In this document: in pieces, positions 18,117 through 28,232 of the stretch
Layout: the number at the start of each line of letters is the position of its first letter
Numbering within the stretch: position 1 is the stretch's first letter
NCBI GenBank assembly: GCA_020637365.1
Contig: JACJWE010000004.1
Location: 1-62,840, forward strand
Reading direction: 5' to 3'
Source: Acidimicrobiia bacterium
GTDB lineage: Bacteria > Actinomycetota > Acidimicrobiia > IMCC26256 > JAGNEX01
Length of the DNA stretch: 62,840 bases
Position numbers and translations under genes: made by a program
Notes under the pieces: generated by a model
The model's database searches: none
The model's input: the letters and a program-made list of their open reading frames with translations, nothing else
Told to the model about the DNA's origin: nothing

Positions 18117-19508
18117 TCAGTCGGCCAGGTCAAAGATGACGCCCGGGTTAAGGATCGAGTCGGGGTCGAAAACCTTCTTGATCGAACGCATGAGATCGAT
18201 TTTGACCGGGTCCTCCAGAGCCATGAAATAGGGCTTTTTCTCCACACCGATACCGTGTTCTGCCGAGATCGCGCCCCCGAGCCGTACCCCCGTTGCGAGG
18301 ATGTCCATCATCAGGACATGGAGCTTTTCGGGGTCGGGTTGAAACACCGACAGGTGGACGTTGCCGTCGCCAGCGTGGCCAGCACCGGCGACCAGGGCCT
18401 GGCTTTGCGCCGCGAGCTGGGCGACTGCTTCGACGTAGTCGCCCATGGACGCTCGGGGCACGACCACGTCGACGATGTCGTTGGCCCCATGTGCCTTTGC
18501 CGTCCAAAACGCCTTCTCCCTCGCGTCGATAAGCTCTCGTCCCTGTGCGACCGGCAGCATGTACACGTCGAGGGCGCCAGCATTGGAGAGGACCTCGGCG
18601 ACTTGAGCGGCGTCATCGCCAATTCGGTCGTCATCATTACCCTCGAGAACGACGACGAGATAGGCGAGTGCCTGTTCTTTGATGTCGTCGGGGATGCCCA
18701 GATCCATCCCAGCGCCTTGGGTGGTCGCTGCCATCCCCATCATGTCGAGGTACTCGAGCATCAACGGCCCAACCCCGCACATCACCACCTTAGGAACCGC
18801 CTGGCTCACGGACGTGAGGGTGAGGAACGGGGCGAGGATGACGGCATGTGAACGAGGGCGTGGAACGAGTTTCAACACGATCTTCGTCACCAGTGCAAGG
18901 GTGCCCTCACTCCCGACGATCAGTTGGGTGAGGTCATATCCGGACGTCGCCTTGACGAATTTGCCGCCGGTCTGGATGACGTCGCCAGACGCCAAAACGC
19001 ATTCGAGTCCCAACACCTGGTGGCGTGTCACACCATATTTGACGGCTCGCATACCACCGGCGTTGGTGTTGACGTTGCCTCCGAGGGATGCGCTCGATTC
19101 GCCGGGTGAAATCGGGTAAATCAGTCCAGCTTCTTTGGTCGCTTCGTCGAGCTCGGCAAGTGTGATACCGGGTTCTACGACGGCGACACCGTTGTCTGGA
19201 TCGATTTCGAGCACACGGTTCATGCGGTCGAACGCGATGATCAGTGCCCCGTCACGTGCGGCCGCAGCACCCGAAAGCCCGGTTCCGGAACCCCGCGCCG
19301 TGATCGGCAGTCCAAACTCGGTTGCGATATTGACCACGGCAACGACATCGTCGGTGGTTGCTGGGCGTACCACGGCCAGCGGGTGACCCGGAACCAAACC
19401 CAACGCTTCGTCGTGGGTGTCGTCGACATTGATGTCGGCGCCCGAGCTCACGTTTGCAGCTCCGACCGCTTCGCTGAGCCGCAGCATCGCCGCTTGTGTC
19501 GATGTCAT
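18117..19508 (-). CDS. FAD-linked oxidase, GlcD / D-lactate dehydrogenase family
   Basis: This 463-residue protein of the VAO flavoprotein family has the FAD-binding segment PITARGSGTGLSGAA and PISPGESSASLGGNVNTNAGG. It has VGSEGTLALVT in the middle, and a C-terminal substrate domain with GHAGDGNVHLS and the AEHGIGVEKK His. It should oxidise a 2-hydroxy acid (glycolate, D-lactate or similar) to the 2-oxo acid. The ThDP enzyme encoded next could use that product, which suggests a two-step route; this link is inferred from proximity. An inverted repeat GACCGG-TG-CCGGTC lies at 19585-19598, about 77 bases upstream of the start. Confidence 0.9.
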   Translation of the reverse strand: MTSTQAAMLRLSEAVGAANVSSGADINVDDTHDEALGLVPGHPLAVVRPATTDDVVAVVNIATEFGLPITARGSGTGLSGAAAARDGALIIAFDRMNRVLEIDPDNGVAVVEPGITLAELDEATKEAGLIYPISPGESSASLGGNVNTNAGGMRAVKYGVTRHQVLGLECVLASGDVIQTGGKFVKATSGYDLTQLIVGSEGTLALVTKIVLKLVPRPRSHAVILAPFLTLTSVSQAVPKVVMCGVGPLMLEYLDMMGMAATTQGAGMDLGIPDDIKEQALAYLVVVLEGNDDDRIGDDAAQVAEVLSNAGALDVYMLPVAQGRELIDAREKAFWTAKAHGANDIVDVVVPRASMGDYVEAVAQLAAQSQALVAGAGHAGDGNVHLSVFQPDPEKLHVLMMDILATGVRLGGAISAEHGIGVEKKPYFMALEDPVKIDLMRSIKKVFDPDSILNPGVIFDLAD

Positions 19509-19584
19509 GTCTCGTCCCTCTCTCGCTACAGCGCCCTCTGATGCAGCGGGTGAGGTGATGTTAGGTCGCTGCCGCCAACGATGA

Positions 19585-19598
19585 GACCGGTGCCGGTC
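19585..19598. promoter_or_regulatory. 6-2-6 inverted repeat upstream of the FAD oxidase gene
   Basis: GACCGG-TG-CCGGTC lies 77-90 bases upstream of ATG 19508 and about 95 bases beyond the stop of the giant TPR gene. It may be an operator for the oxidase gene or part of a terminator for the TPR gene. The sequence does not decide. Confidence 0.3.
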
Positions 19599-19692
19599 AA
19601 AACAGCGGACGAGCTGTCATCGTGACAACCTTCGATGCCGTTTCACCGGAGCCGATGTACCGGTCTTGTGCGCGGCGTCTGTGACCTGTGCG

Positions 19693-22600
19693 CTAGCGGG
19701 GTAGAGCGGGTTGGGCGTCGTCGAACAGGGTGCGCGCCTCGGCCATGAGTCCTTCGCTTTGTTCCGCACCGCGGATGTCGTTGAGCTCGCGACGGATGTC
19801 AGACGCGGCCTTGAGGCGTTGTTCCGCGAGTTCGAGGCGCAGACGAGCACCGAGCCGGTCGGTGGTCATACGAGCCTTAGCGCTACGCACGTGCAAAGCG
19901 CCCAATGCATGGAGTGTGGTCGCAGCATCGCGCGTATCGTCGATGCTCTCGCGGAGAGCAAGCGCTTCGGCGAAGTACCCCTCCGAAGTGTCTTCGGCGT
20001 CGCGATTGAGATGCAGAACACCCAAGGTGTGGAGGGTGTCCGCGGTCCGCTCCGGGTCATCGAGCTCGCGGCGTATGCGCAGAGCTTCTTCCAGGTTTCG
20101 TTCGGCATCGGTCAACTGGCCAACGCGCAGGTACAGGTCGCCGAGCGCGTGATAGGTCGCGGCCATGTCCGCCGATCTGCCCAGAGTTTTCGAGATGCTG
20201 AGCGCCTCGGTGAGATAGGACTGCGCGTCGGTCGGCTTACCCCGCCGCAGACTCAACACGCCGAGGGAATGCAACGCGTCCGCTGTGGCCTCGGCGTCGC
20301 CCAGTTCGCGGGCCATCTCGAGCGCACGTTCCAGGTCCTTGCCAGCGACCTCCAAACGGCCGCCCCGAAGGGCACTTTCGCCCTTCTCAAAGAGGACGAC
20401 CCGCAACGCCGTCAGAGTTTGAACGATCGGCCCCTTATCGCCGATCGAGCGACGGATCTCCAGAGCGGCTTCAAACTGTTGTTGAGCACCGTCTCGGTCG
20501 CCGCGGCTCACGGCGGCGACGCCGAGGGCATGACGGGCCGAGGCCATCGTCGCGTGAACGCCAGCCGATTTGGCGAGCTCATTGGCTTCGTTGAGGTGCG
20601 GCTCAGCGTTATCGAGATCGTCATCGGCAAGCTCGATCAGGCCGACTTCGAGCAGTGCCTGCGCGCTGGGACCCGGACGGTTTTCATCGCGGAACAGCTG
20701 TGCGGCTTGGCGGTATTCAACTCTGGCAGCACCATCATCGCCAGCTTGTTTGGCGATCGCTCCGGCCGCTGCATGCATATTGGCCTGTTGGGTCTTATCT
20801 CCAAGCACCTCGGCAATGGCGATTCCCTCTGCCGTGGCAGTAGCCGCCTCACCGAGTTCGAGACTTGCAGCGAGCCGGCTCGCACGATGCTGACGGAGGT
20901 CGATCTGTGCGAGCCGGGTCGCTCGCAACCCGACCTCGTCATCGAGCGAAATGCGGAGCTGTTCGGCGCGATCGAACGCGATCTGAGCAGCGATATCGTC
21001 GCCCAATCGCATCTGGAGCGAGCCGAGTTCGTGCAGGCTTTGGGCCATGCGCTCCTCGTCGCGGATCTCACCGGAAATGTCCGCGAGGCGTTCAAGGTTC
21101 GAGATTGCCTCGTTCAGATCGCCCGCGTCGAGCGCTCGGTTGTATCGCTCCTGATATACCTGCGCCATGGCGGTCTGGGTTTCGATGCGCGGCACTTGGT
21201 CATCGAAGTTGCGGCGAATCTCAAACGCGTCGGTGAGCATCCGTTCCGCATCGTCGAGATCGCCCTTCGCGAGCGAGATCTCGGCGAGGCGCTGCATCGC
21301 CTGCGAGGCACTTGCTTGGTCGCCAGCGGTGCTCCACAGGCTGAGCGATTCCCGAAGCAGCGCTTCGGCTTCGTCGACGTCGCCGCGTTGGTCATAGAGG
21401 AGCGCCAGTTTGTAGCCATCGAGGGCGATCGCACTGTTGTCACCGCGGAGGCGTTCAAACGCCAGCGCTCGAGCTCGTTGTTCGATCCCTCCGTCGAGCA
21501 CCCCTGGCTCGGCCGGCGTTGCGAGAAGGATCGTCGCACGCCGGCGTGCGAGCGTTGCGGCCATCGCTCGAGCGTGGTCGAGGCGTTCGGCATCCCCGCG
21601 CGATTCGGTCAGTTCGAGAGCTTCGGCGATGAGCGGTTCGACGGCGTCGAGTTGGTCGAGGGCCAGACGCGTATCGGCGAGTTCGATCAGCGCCAGCATG
21701 GTTCGTTGTGGATCGGCGACGCCCCGCGCGTATTCGAGAGCTTTGCGGCTTGAATCGATCGCTGCCTGGTCGCCTTCGGTGTTGCGGCGCTTGGCCGCAC
21801 GCGTCATGAGGGCGTCAACGATCTGTGAACCGACCCGGGTCTGCAGTTCGGTGTCGTCGAGTCGTTGCGCCATTCGGTGAGCTGCTTCAAGCGCGCCGAT
21901 GCCCTCATCGGTGTCGCCGAAGCGAACGAGGTGTTCGCCGCGTTCGGCAATTGCTAACGCTTCAAGGTCCGAACCCCGTGCGACGCGCCGTGCGACTCGT
22001 GCGGCATCAGCGAAGTAGGCGTCTGCCTGTTCGCGCTCGCCTGAGCGCGACGCCACGATGCCCAGCAGGCGCAGCGTTTCGCTGCCACCCTCCTCGTCGC
22101 CGACTTGTTCGCGCAGCGTGAGTGCCTGTTCGAGGTGGGTGCGTGCTGCGACGGAGTCACCGTTGTGCAGAGCAACAGCGCCGAGCAAATGGTGCAGGGG
22201 TGCTCGCTGAGCGGCGTTGAGGTGGTCGGCACCCTCCAGCGCATCGGCGGCTAATGCCGCTGCATCGTTCTGTGCTCCTTGAGCCCAGCGGACGAGCGCG
22301 AGTTCAAACGTTGCCTCGGCCCGATCCGATAATTCTTGTTCGGTGGACGGCTGCCCTGTTGTCGACGTCGACATCAGATCCAGCGCCGTCCGCAACGAAA
22401 TTTCGGCGTCGTCGAGTCGTTCCTGCCGTCGTGCGATCTGTCCGAGCACCAGGTTGCTGATCGCGGCGTGATAGGTAGCGTCCGCGGATATCGCCATCTC
22501 CAAAGCGTTCGCGGCATTGTCGTGAGCTTCTTCTACGAGCCCATCGACAGGTTGGAGATCGAACATCCGGACCGTGAGGCGAGCGATCGTCGCCAGTGAT

Positions 22601-25056
22601 CCTGCTTCGATGTCAGCGCGCTGCGCAGCACCAGCGTGCCAACGAGCACCGTTCGCGATCTCGAGCGCTCGCTCGTAGTTCGCGCTGGCCGCTGTTTCGA
22701 GGCTCGCCCGTTCGAGGGCGATGGACGCCGCGACGTGTCGCTGAGCGTCGCTTTGTTGCCCGACCTGGGCGAGGTAGAAGCCCGTTTCGATCGGTGCGAT
22801 CAAGCTCTGAGCTCTGAGGGCCGCGTCGCCTTCGATCGCCTCGGCCGTGGCTGGCTCGGCGATCGTGCGGGCGAGTCGGGCTCGGTCGTGCGTTTCGGAC
22901 AGGCCCGTTGCGGTCGCATCGGGTTTCCAGGCGTTCAACAGGGTGTGAAGAAGGTCGCGCCCTTGGTCTTGAGAGACGCCAGAGCGAAGCGTTGCGGCCA
23001 GAGCGTCAGATGCGATGCGGACATCGGCGTTGCCTTGGTGGGCGTCCTTGCCGTTGGTCACTACGGGCTCGGCAAAGGGGTGCCCGTCACCCGCAACCCG
23101 CGTCATCGCCTCGGCGGAGACACCGAAAGCCTCGGTAAAGACGTCCGGCTTCCACGGTGCACCCATGATGGCCGCTGCGGCTGCGAGCTGACCGTCGACG
23201 TCGGGAAGTAGTTCGGGACTGTGAAGATCGCCGATCGCTGTCGAGGCGGAGACCACCCAACGGCCGTCCGCTTTGGCGGTCGTCAGCCAGTGTCGAGAGA
23301 TCCACGTTTCCCAGATCGATGCGGTCGCGCGGCTTTCACGCCCACCGGCGATAACCAACCGGTCCAAGACATCTCGGGCGATGGAGCCGGTCCAGCGCCG
23401 GATGTCTTCATTCGAAAGTGCGGCGACCGCCCACCACTCCGCTTTGCCGTCGAGCACCAAACGCGATGCCACATCTGCTTCGGGCGGAAATCCCTGCTGT
23501 GAAGCATTGGCGCTCGGGGCACCGTCGATACCGATAAAGACAAGGATCGGGTGCCGTTCGAGTGCGTCGGATGCGAGGGTGGGGGCGAGAATGTGCCACC
23601 AGTTGCCGAAGGAACGGTCGGCGCGATCGATAGCGAGGACGACCGGTCCTTCGCCAGCGGCCGCGAGCAGCAGTACCCGAATGAGGGAGAGCACATCTTG
23701 TGGCTGGCCCGCGGTGATCAAGGATCGAGCCAGGGCTTGACTCGATGAGTTCAAATCGATCAGAGCGGTGAGCAGCGATGTGAACGGGTCGAGCCCCTCG
23801 TCGATCAGCGAGGTGAGTTGACGCATCAGCGTGTGCGCTTCCGATGACGGCGACCCGTCACCGATGAAAACGCCGTCGGACACCGTGCCGCTGATGGTCG
23901 GCAGATCGTCTCGCCCTCGATATTTCGCGCCGATTGATTCGATCAGCGCCCGGCGCTGCACATGGTTGTCCGAAGCGACGAACACGAAGCGTCCAAGCCC
24001 CGTCGACCATGCTCGCTCGACGAGGTCGGAGACCGCTTCAGAAAGTTCGACGTTAAGCGGGAATCGATCTCTCGACGAACGCGTCTCATAGCGCTTTCCT
24101 GCGGACACTGCCGTCTGGGTCGGCGACATGGGCGACTCGGTACTGTCGTGGTCGCGTTGAGTAGCGGTGTCGGGTGATGTCGCACTTGCCGCCACATCCT
24201 CAGAGATCGGGGTTGCTCGATCTCTGACGGATTCCTGGTGGCCGCCTGGCGTCGCGTCTGAGTGCGATGCGTCGTCTTCGGTTTGTGCTGTCGGACCTGA
24301 CCCTGTGTCACCGCCGGACGAGGAGGGGCCCGCTAGCTCGTTCGAGTCGGCGGCCGGTTCGGGCGTCGCTGTCGATGGTGGCTCATCGTGGTGCCCCAAG
24401 TCGGTTGACAGATCCGCAGGTGGCGCCGATCTCGCGTCGGTGTCAGCCTCCGCTGTGACCTCGGCATCCACCCACCAGTCATCATGTGATTCTGGCGCTT
24501 CATCGTCGTCTTCGAGGCCCGCCAGCACTGCGACCAGTTCGGCCTCTGTCAATTCTTCGACGTCGTCGAGCATGTCAAAGAGGCTGTCCGATTCAACGCT
24601 CTGCGGGGCTGGAGCGGGGGGTGGATCGGGGGGTGGATCGGATTGAGTCCCAAGAGCAACTTCATCGATGTCTCGCTCTTCGTCAACGTCGTCTTCTGCG
24701 AGGTCTCCGTACCCGTCGAATGAGCGCTCTTGAGGGTCGGCGAGGATGTCTGGGAAGTCCGAGCCCTCGGGTTCGGTCTGGCGCGACCGGTTGGATCGAC
24801 CGCGCCTCCAGAGTGAGCGCCGCTGTTTGCCTTCACCGACCGCCTTGCCGATTTCGTCGTCGAAGCGATCGGAACGGTCTTCGAACGGGTCGGAACTCAG
24901 GTCGATCAATGCGGTCTTCTCGCCGTTGGAGCGGAATTGGTCTTCGAAGTCGTCGTCGAAATCGGTATCGTCTTGTGAGCCCAGGGGGGACGATGCCGGA
25001 TCGAAGTCCCGCGCATCGTTGTCGAATAGCTCATCAAAATCGAGATCGTCGGCCAT
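19693..25056 (-). CDS. Giant tetratricopeptide-repeat protein with degenerate NTPase-like domain
   Basis: A single uninterrupted 1787-residue frame. Residues 1-330 are an acidic, Ser/Pro/Asp-rich disordered region (opening MADDLDFDELFDNDARDFDP). Residues about 350-560 resemble an AAA/STAND NTPase: the first strand FVFVASDN lacks the GxxxxGK(S/T) P-loop, while a Walker-B-like VVLAIDRAD (about 472-480) is kept. From about residue 760 to the end are some twenty TPR units, recognisable by repeated LGxxxxxxGDxxxAxxxxxxAL patterns and LHxLGxLHxxR. There is no signal peptide or membrane segment, so it is probably a cytoplasmic scaffold. The architecture resembles STAND regulators without a working ATPase. 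It is divergent from the MscS gene. Partners and function are unknown. Confidence 0.88.
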   Translation of the reverse strand: MADDLDFDELFDNDARDFDPASSPLGSQDDTDFDDDFEDQFRSNGEKTALIDLSSDPFEDRSDRFDDEIGKAVGEGKQRRSLWRRGRSNRSRQTEPEGSDFPDILADPQERSFDGYGDLAEDDVDEERDIDEVALGTQSDPPPDPPPAPAPQSVESDSLFDMLDDVEELTEAELVAVLAGLEDDDEAPESHDDWWVDAEVTAEADTDARSAPPADLSTDLGHHDEPPSTATPEPAADSNELAGPSSSGGDTGSGPTAQTEDDASHSDATPGGHQESVRDRATPISEDVAASATSPDTATQRDHDSTESPMSPTQTAVSAGKRYETRSSRDRFPLNVELSEAVSDLVERAWSTGLGRFVFVASDNHVQRRALIESIGAKYRGRDDLPTISGTVSDGVFIGDGSPSSEAHTLMRQLTSLIDEGLDPFTSLLTALIDLNSSSQALARSLITAGQPQDVLSLIRVLLLAAAGEGPVVLAIDRADRSFGNWWHILAPTLASDALERHPILVFIGIDGAPSANASQQGFPPEADVASRLVLDGKAEWWAVAALSNEDIRRWTGSIARDVLDRLVIAGGRESRATASIWETWISRHWLTTAKADGRWVVSASTAIGDLHSPELLPDVDGQLAAAAAIMGAPWKPDVFTEAFGVSAEAMTRVAGDGHPFAEPVVTNGKDAHQGNADVRIASDALAATLRSGVSQDQGRDLLHTLLNAWKPDATATGLSETHDRARLARTIAEPATAEAIEGDAALRAQSLIAPIETGFYLAQVGQQSDAQRHVAASIALERASLETAASANYERALEIANGARWHAGAAQRADIEAGSLATIARLTVRMFDLQPVDGLVEEAHDNAANALEMAISADATYHAAISNLVLGQIARRQERLDDAEISLRTALDLMSTSTTGQPSTEQELSDRAEATFELALVRWAQGAQNDAAALAADALEGADHLNAAQRAPLHHLLGAVALHNGDSVAARTHLEQALTLREQVGDEEGGSETLRLLGIVASRSGEREQADAYFADAARVARRVARGSDLEALAIAERGEHLVRFGDTDEGIGALEAAHRMAQRLDDTELQTRVGSQIVDALMTRAAKRRNTEGDQAAIDSSRKALEYARGVADPQRTMLALIELADTRLALDQLDAVEPLIAEALELTESRGDAERLDHARAMAATLARRRATILLATPAEPGVLDGGIEQRARALAFERLRGDNSAIALDGYKLALLYDQRGDVDEAEALLRESLSLWSTAGDQASASQAMQRLAEISLAKGDLDDAERMLTDAFEIRRNFDDQVPRIETQTAMAQVYQERYNRALDAGDLNEAISNLERLADISGEIRDEERMAQSLHELGSLQMRLGDDIAAQIAFDRAEQLRISLDDEVGLRATRLAQIDLRQHRASRLAASLELGEAATATAEGIAIAEVLGDKTQQANMHAAAGAIAKQAGDDGAARVEYRQAAQLFRDENRPGPSAQALLEVGLIELADDDLDNAEPHLNEANELAKSAGVHATMASARHALGVAAVSRGDRDGAQQQFEAALEIRRSIGDKGPIVQTLTALRVVLFEKGESALRGGRLEVAGKDLERALEMARELGDAEATADALHSLGVLSLRRGKPTDAQSYLTEALSISKTLGRSADMAATYHALGDLYLRVGQLTDAERNLEEALRIRRELDDPERTADTLHTLGVLHLNRDAEDTSEGYFAEALALRESIDDTRDAATTLHALGALHVRSAKARMTTDRLGARLRLELAEQRLKAASDIRRELNDIRGAEQSEGLMAEARTLFDDAQPALPR

Positions 25057-25224
25057 GGAGTTGCTCGTTCCCGTACTACGTGGCCCTGCTGGGCCGTAAG
25101 GTGCCGTTCCAATCGAGAGCCGTGCCGCCCCGAGGGGAAGAGTTGGGGCGTAATCGTAGGCGCATCCCCGCTTCAGCCCAGGGTCGACACCGGCGGGGAA
25201 GTGTGACGACTATATGGTGTATCG

Positions 25225-26187
25225 GTGATTTCAGCGATCTTGGCCCAGGTCACCTCGGACGGAGAGACCGCGGGGGAGGCAGCGACCGACGCGGTGACGG
25301 GTTGGATTACCAAACCCGCTCTCGTGCTCGCTGTGCTACTTGGTGCTGTCCTCGTGAGCTGGATCGGCACCAGAGTCATACGTTCGATCGTCCGATACCT
25401 GGTGAACCGCGCCATCCGGATCGGTAACGGCCCATGGCGCACGCGCACCCCTCGGCTCCTGAACGAAACCCTCGAGCAGGCCGAATCTCGCCGATCATCG
25501 CGGATCGAGGCGACATCGAGGGCGCTTGGGCACATTTACAGCATCGTGGTGTTCATCGTCGCTGGTGGTGTGGTGCTGCAAGTGTTGGAGATGAACGCCA
25601 GTGTGATCTTGTCGAGTGCTGGCTTTTTGGGCGCAATGCTGGCCTTCGGGGCTCAGAACATCATCCGTGAATATGTCGTGGGACTCCAGATCTTGTTGGA
25701 AGATCGATACGGCGCGGGCGATTTCATCACCGTCGTGCTGAGCCAAGGCGACCCGCTCGAAGGTCAGGTCGAACGGGTTGGTCTCTTCACGACCGATCTG
25801 CGAGCTGCCGACACATCGCGGGCGTCATTTGGGCACTCCATGATCGTCTCGATCGTCAATCATTCACAGCTGGCGGTGATCGAAGCGGTCGAAGTGGAAC
25901 TACCCGCCGATGTCGAATCCGAACCGATCCGCGAGGTGCTCAACGATCTGGCAGGGCGGCAAGACCTGACCAGGGTCCTCGGCGTGGAACGGGTCCAAGT
26001 CGTCGGCGACGATGACATCGTCAAGGCACACGTTCGGTTCAGAACCACCCGTCCGCTCGGCGCCCGCGAGCGAGTGCGTCTCAAGGCCGAAGCATCTCAG
26101 GCGATCAACCACCTCGTCGCCAAGGACGATGATCAAACGCTGCCAGCGGTCTTTCGCTTCGACGTCGACCCGCTCGATGAGAAATAG
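25225..26187 (+). CDS. MscS-family mechanosensitive channel
   Basis: Start is GTG 25225; 320 residues. Two to three membrane helices (about 28-48, 100-120 and the pore helix with SSAGFLGAMLAFGAQNIIREY) are followed by the beta domain (LEDRYGAGDFITV, QGDPLEGQVERVGLFTTDLRA) and the alpha/beta vestibule. The Gly/Ala-packed pore helix and following GAQN are typical of MscS. It releases solutes on hypo-osmotic shock. It is divergent from the TPR gene across 168 bases and convergent with the ABC exporter. Confidence 0.9.
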   Translation: MISAILAQVTSDGETAGEAATDAVTGWITKPALVLAVLLGAVLVSWIGTRVIRSIVRYLVNRAIRIGNGPWRTRTPRLLNETLEQAESRRSSRIEATSRALGHIYSIVVFIVAGGVVLQVLEMNASVILSSAGFLGAMLAFGAQNIIREYVVGLQILLEDRYGAGDFITVVLSQGDPLEGQVERVGLFTTDLRAADTSRASFGHSMIVSIVNHSQLAVIEAVEVELPADVESEPIREVLNDLAGRQDLTRVLGVERVQVVGDDDIVKAHVRFRTTRPLGARERVRLKAEASQAINHLVAKDDDQTLPAVFRFDVDPLDEK

Positions 26188-26209
26188 CCCTGGTTTGAGG
26201 TGAGAGGCG

Positions 26210-28114
26210 CTAGCGTCCGTCGGCTGGAGCGGCAGGCGCAGCGTTGTCGCCGCTCAGACGTCGTCCACCGAATTGGGTCTGATACAGATCGGCGTAGACG
26301 CCGGCCATGTCGAGCACGTCTTCGTGGGTGCCTCGTTCAACGATCTGCCCGTCGACGACGACCAGAATCTGATCGGCATTGACGATCGTCGACAGTCGGT
26401 GCGCGATGACCAGACTGGTGCGCTGGTCAAGCGCCGCTTCGAACGCGTCTTGTATGGCCGCCTCGGACTCTGAGTCGAGGTGCGATGTCGCCTCGTCGAG
26501 GATCACGATTGCCGGGTCCTTCAGGAAAACTCGGGCAATCGCCAACCGTTGTTTTTCGCCCCCCGACATGCGGTAGCCGCGTTCTCCAACGACGGTGTCA
26601 AAGCCGTTGGGTAGTGAACGAATCAGGTCGAGTATGCGCGCCTTGCGGCATGCTTCGACGATCTCTTCGGTTGTCGCCTCTGGTTTGGCGTAGAGCAGGT
26701 TGTTCGTAATCGTGTCATGGAACAAGTGCGGGTCTTGGGTGACCACCCCGACGTTGTTTCTGAGCAGTTCAAGCGACAGGGTGCGGACATCGTGCCCGTC
26801 GACCAGCACCTCTCCCTCGATCGTGTCATAGATCCGCGGAAGCAGATTGGTGAGCGTCGATTTTCCTGCGCCCGATGGGCCGACCAAGGCGACCGTTTCG
26901 CCCGCCGCTGCGGTAAAGGACACATGACGCAGCGCCCAGTCCTCGACGAGGGATTCGGGCTCGTGAACGTCGCTGACCGAAGCGATCGTTGCGTCCTGAG
27001 CCTTGGGATAGCGAAAACTCACGTCTCGAAACTCGATAGCCCCGTCGATGTGGTCGATCGCCGCTGGCTGAGCGGGTTCATCGATCGGGTTCGGGATATC
27101 GAGCATTTCGAACACGCGATCGAAGCTGACGAGTGCGGTCATGACTTCAACTCGAGCGTTGGTGATTTCGCTGAGCGGTCGATAGACCTGCGTGACCAGT
27201 GCGGCAAAGGTCACGACGTCACCGGGTTGCAGTGTCCCTTGGATCGCGAATCTGCCGCCGAACCAGTACGTCAACGCGGTCCCAAGCGCGGTGATCAACG
27301 TCATCGCTGCGAACAAGATGCGCATGTACATCGCCGTCTCGACGCCGACCTGAGCGACTTGTTCGGCTTTGCCAGCGAACTCATCGCGTTCGGTGTCGTG
27401 GCTGCCGAACAGCTTGACCAACAAAGCGCCGGACACGTTGAAGCGTTCGGTCATCATGGTGTTGAGCGTCGCGTTCAGTTCCATCCCACGACGGGTTGTT
27501 CCGGCGAGGTGCTGGCCAACCCGCCGGGCCAAAATCACAAACAGTGGCAACACGGCCAGCGTGATGAGTGTGAGCCGCCAATCGAGCAAGAGCATCGCTG
27601 GGACGGTGACGACGATGGAAAAGAAGTTCGAAGCAACCGTCGACAAGGTCGATGTCACCGCACGTTGGGCGCCGATGACGTCGTTGTTGAGGCGCGACAC
27701 CAACGCCCCGGTCTGGGAACGGGTGAAGAAGGCCAGGGGCAGACGTTGAATGTGGTCGAACACGGTGACGCGCAGATCGAAGATGAGACCTTCGCCGATG
27801 CGAGCCGAGTAAAAGCGCTGCACGAGGCTCGCGATCATCGACGCGACCGTCACGACAATCGCGAGCAGCGCGAGTCTGGTGACGACACCTTGGTCGCCTT
27901 TTTGAATCCCATCGTCGATGAGGTGTCCAAAGAGGAAAGGCGGGATGACCGCCAACAACGACCCGATGACGACCGCGATCAAGAAGCGGATGATCTGGGC
28001 CTTGTACGGCATGGTGAATGCCAAGACGCGCCGTACCATGGCCCGATCGACCGATTGACCTTTGACTTCCTTCGGGTCTTGACGCCACGCGTGTGACGGA
28101 GGTGAAAAGCTCAC
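26210..28114 (-). CDS. ABC exporter, fused permease and ATPase
   Basis: The 634-residue half-transporter has an N-terminal six-helix membrane domain (about 30-340) and a C-terminal nucleotide-binding domain. Walker A is GPSGAGKST, the Q-loop lies in VVTQDPHLFHD, the signature is MSGGEKQR, Walker B is AIVILDEATSHLD and the switch His is in IAHRLST. It is of the MsbA/multidrug type and should work as a homodimer, as no partner half-transporter adjoins it. GTG 28114 has AAGG five bases upstream. Three 15-bp tandem repeats lie 18 bases further upstream. The substrate is unknown. Confidence 0.92.
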   Translation of the reverse strand: MSFSPPSHAWRQDPKEVKGQSVDRAMVRRVLAFTMPYKAQIIRFLIAVVIGSLLAVIPPFLFGHLIDDGIQKGDQGVVTRLALLAIVVTVASMIASLVQRFYSARIGEGLIFDLRVTVFDHIQRLPLAFFTRSQTGALVSRLNNDVIGAQRAVTSTLSTVASNFFSIVVTVPAMLLLDWRLTLITLAVLPLFVILARRVGQHLAGTTRRGMELNATLNTMMTERFNVSGALLVKLFGSHDTERDEFAGKAEQVAQVGVETAMYMRILFAAMTLITALGTALTYWFGGRFAIQGTLQPGDVVTFAALVTQVYRPLSEITNARVEVMTALVSFDRVFEMLDIPNPIDEPAQPAAIDHIDGAIEFRDVSFRYPKAQDATIASVSDVHEPESLVEDWALRHVSFTAAAGETVALVGPSGAGKSTLTNLLPRIYDTIEGEVLVDGHDVRTLSLELLRNNVGVVTQDPHLFHDTITNNLLYAKPEATTEEIVEACRKARILDLIRSLPNGFDTVVGERGYRMSGGEKQRLAIARVFLKDPAIVILDEATSHLDSESEAAIQDAFEAALDQRTSLVIAHRLSTIVNADQILVVVDGQIVERGTHEDVLDMAGVYADLYQTQFGGRRLSGDNAAPAAPADGR

Positions 28115-28131
28115 AAAACCTTCCCGATTCT

Positions 28132-28176
28132 GGGTGTGCTGGGGCCGGGTGTGTTGGGGCCGGGTGTGCTGGGGCT
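28132..28176. repeat. Three tandem 15-bp repeats in the ABC exporter leader
   Basis: GGGTGTGCTGGGGCC, GGGTGTGTTGGGGCC and GGGTGTGCTGGGGCT run head to tail, 18 bases upstream of the exporter's GTG start on the minus strand. They are in an untranslated stretch and could alter promoter spacing or leader structure by copy-number change. Confidence 0.8.
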
Positions 28177-28232
28177 GAGTGTTAGCGGGCGTGGGCGCGT
28201 GTCCGCCGAAACGTGTGCCCTGTTCAACCCGT

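Noticed and set aside
19711..21753. 680-codon plus-strand open frame
   Set aside because: It is antisense to the TPR protein, contains no recognisable domain, and arises from the high-GC bias of the real gene on the minus strand.
26717..28096. 459-codon plus-strand open frame
   Set aside because: Antisense to the ABC exporter, rich in Arg, Asp and His with no domain or ribosome site.
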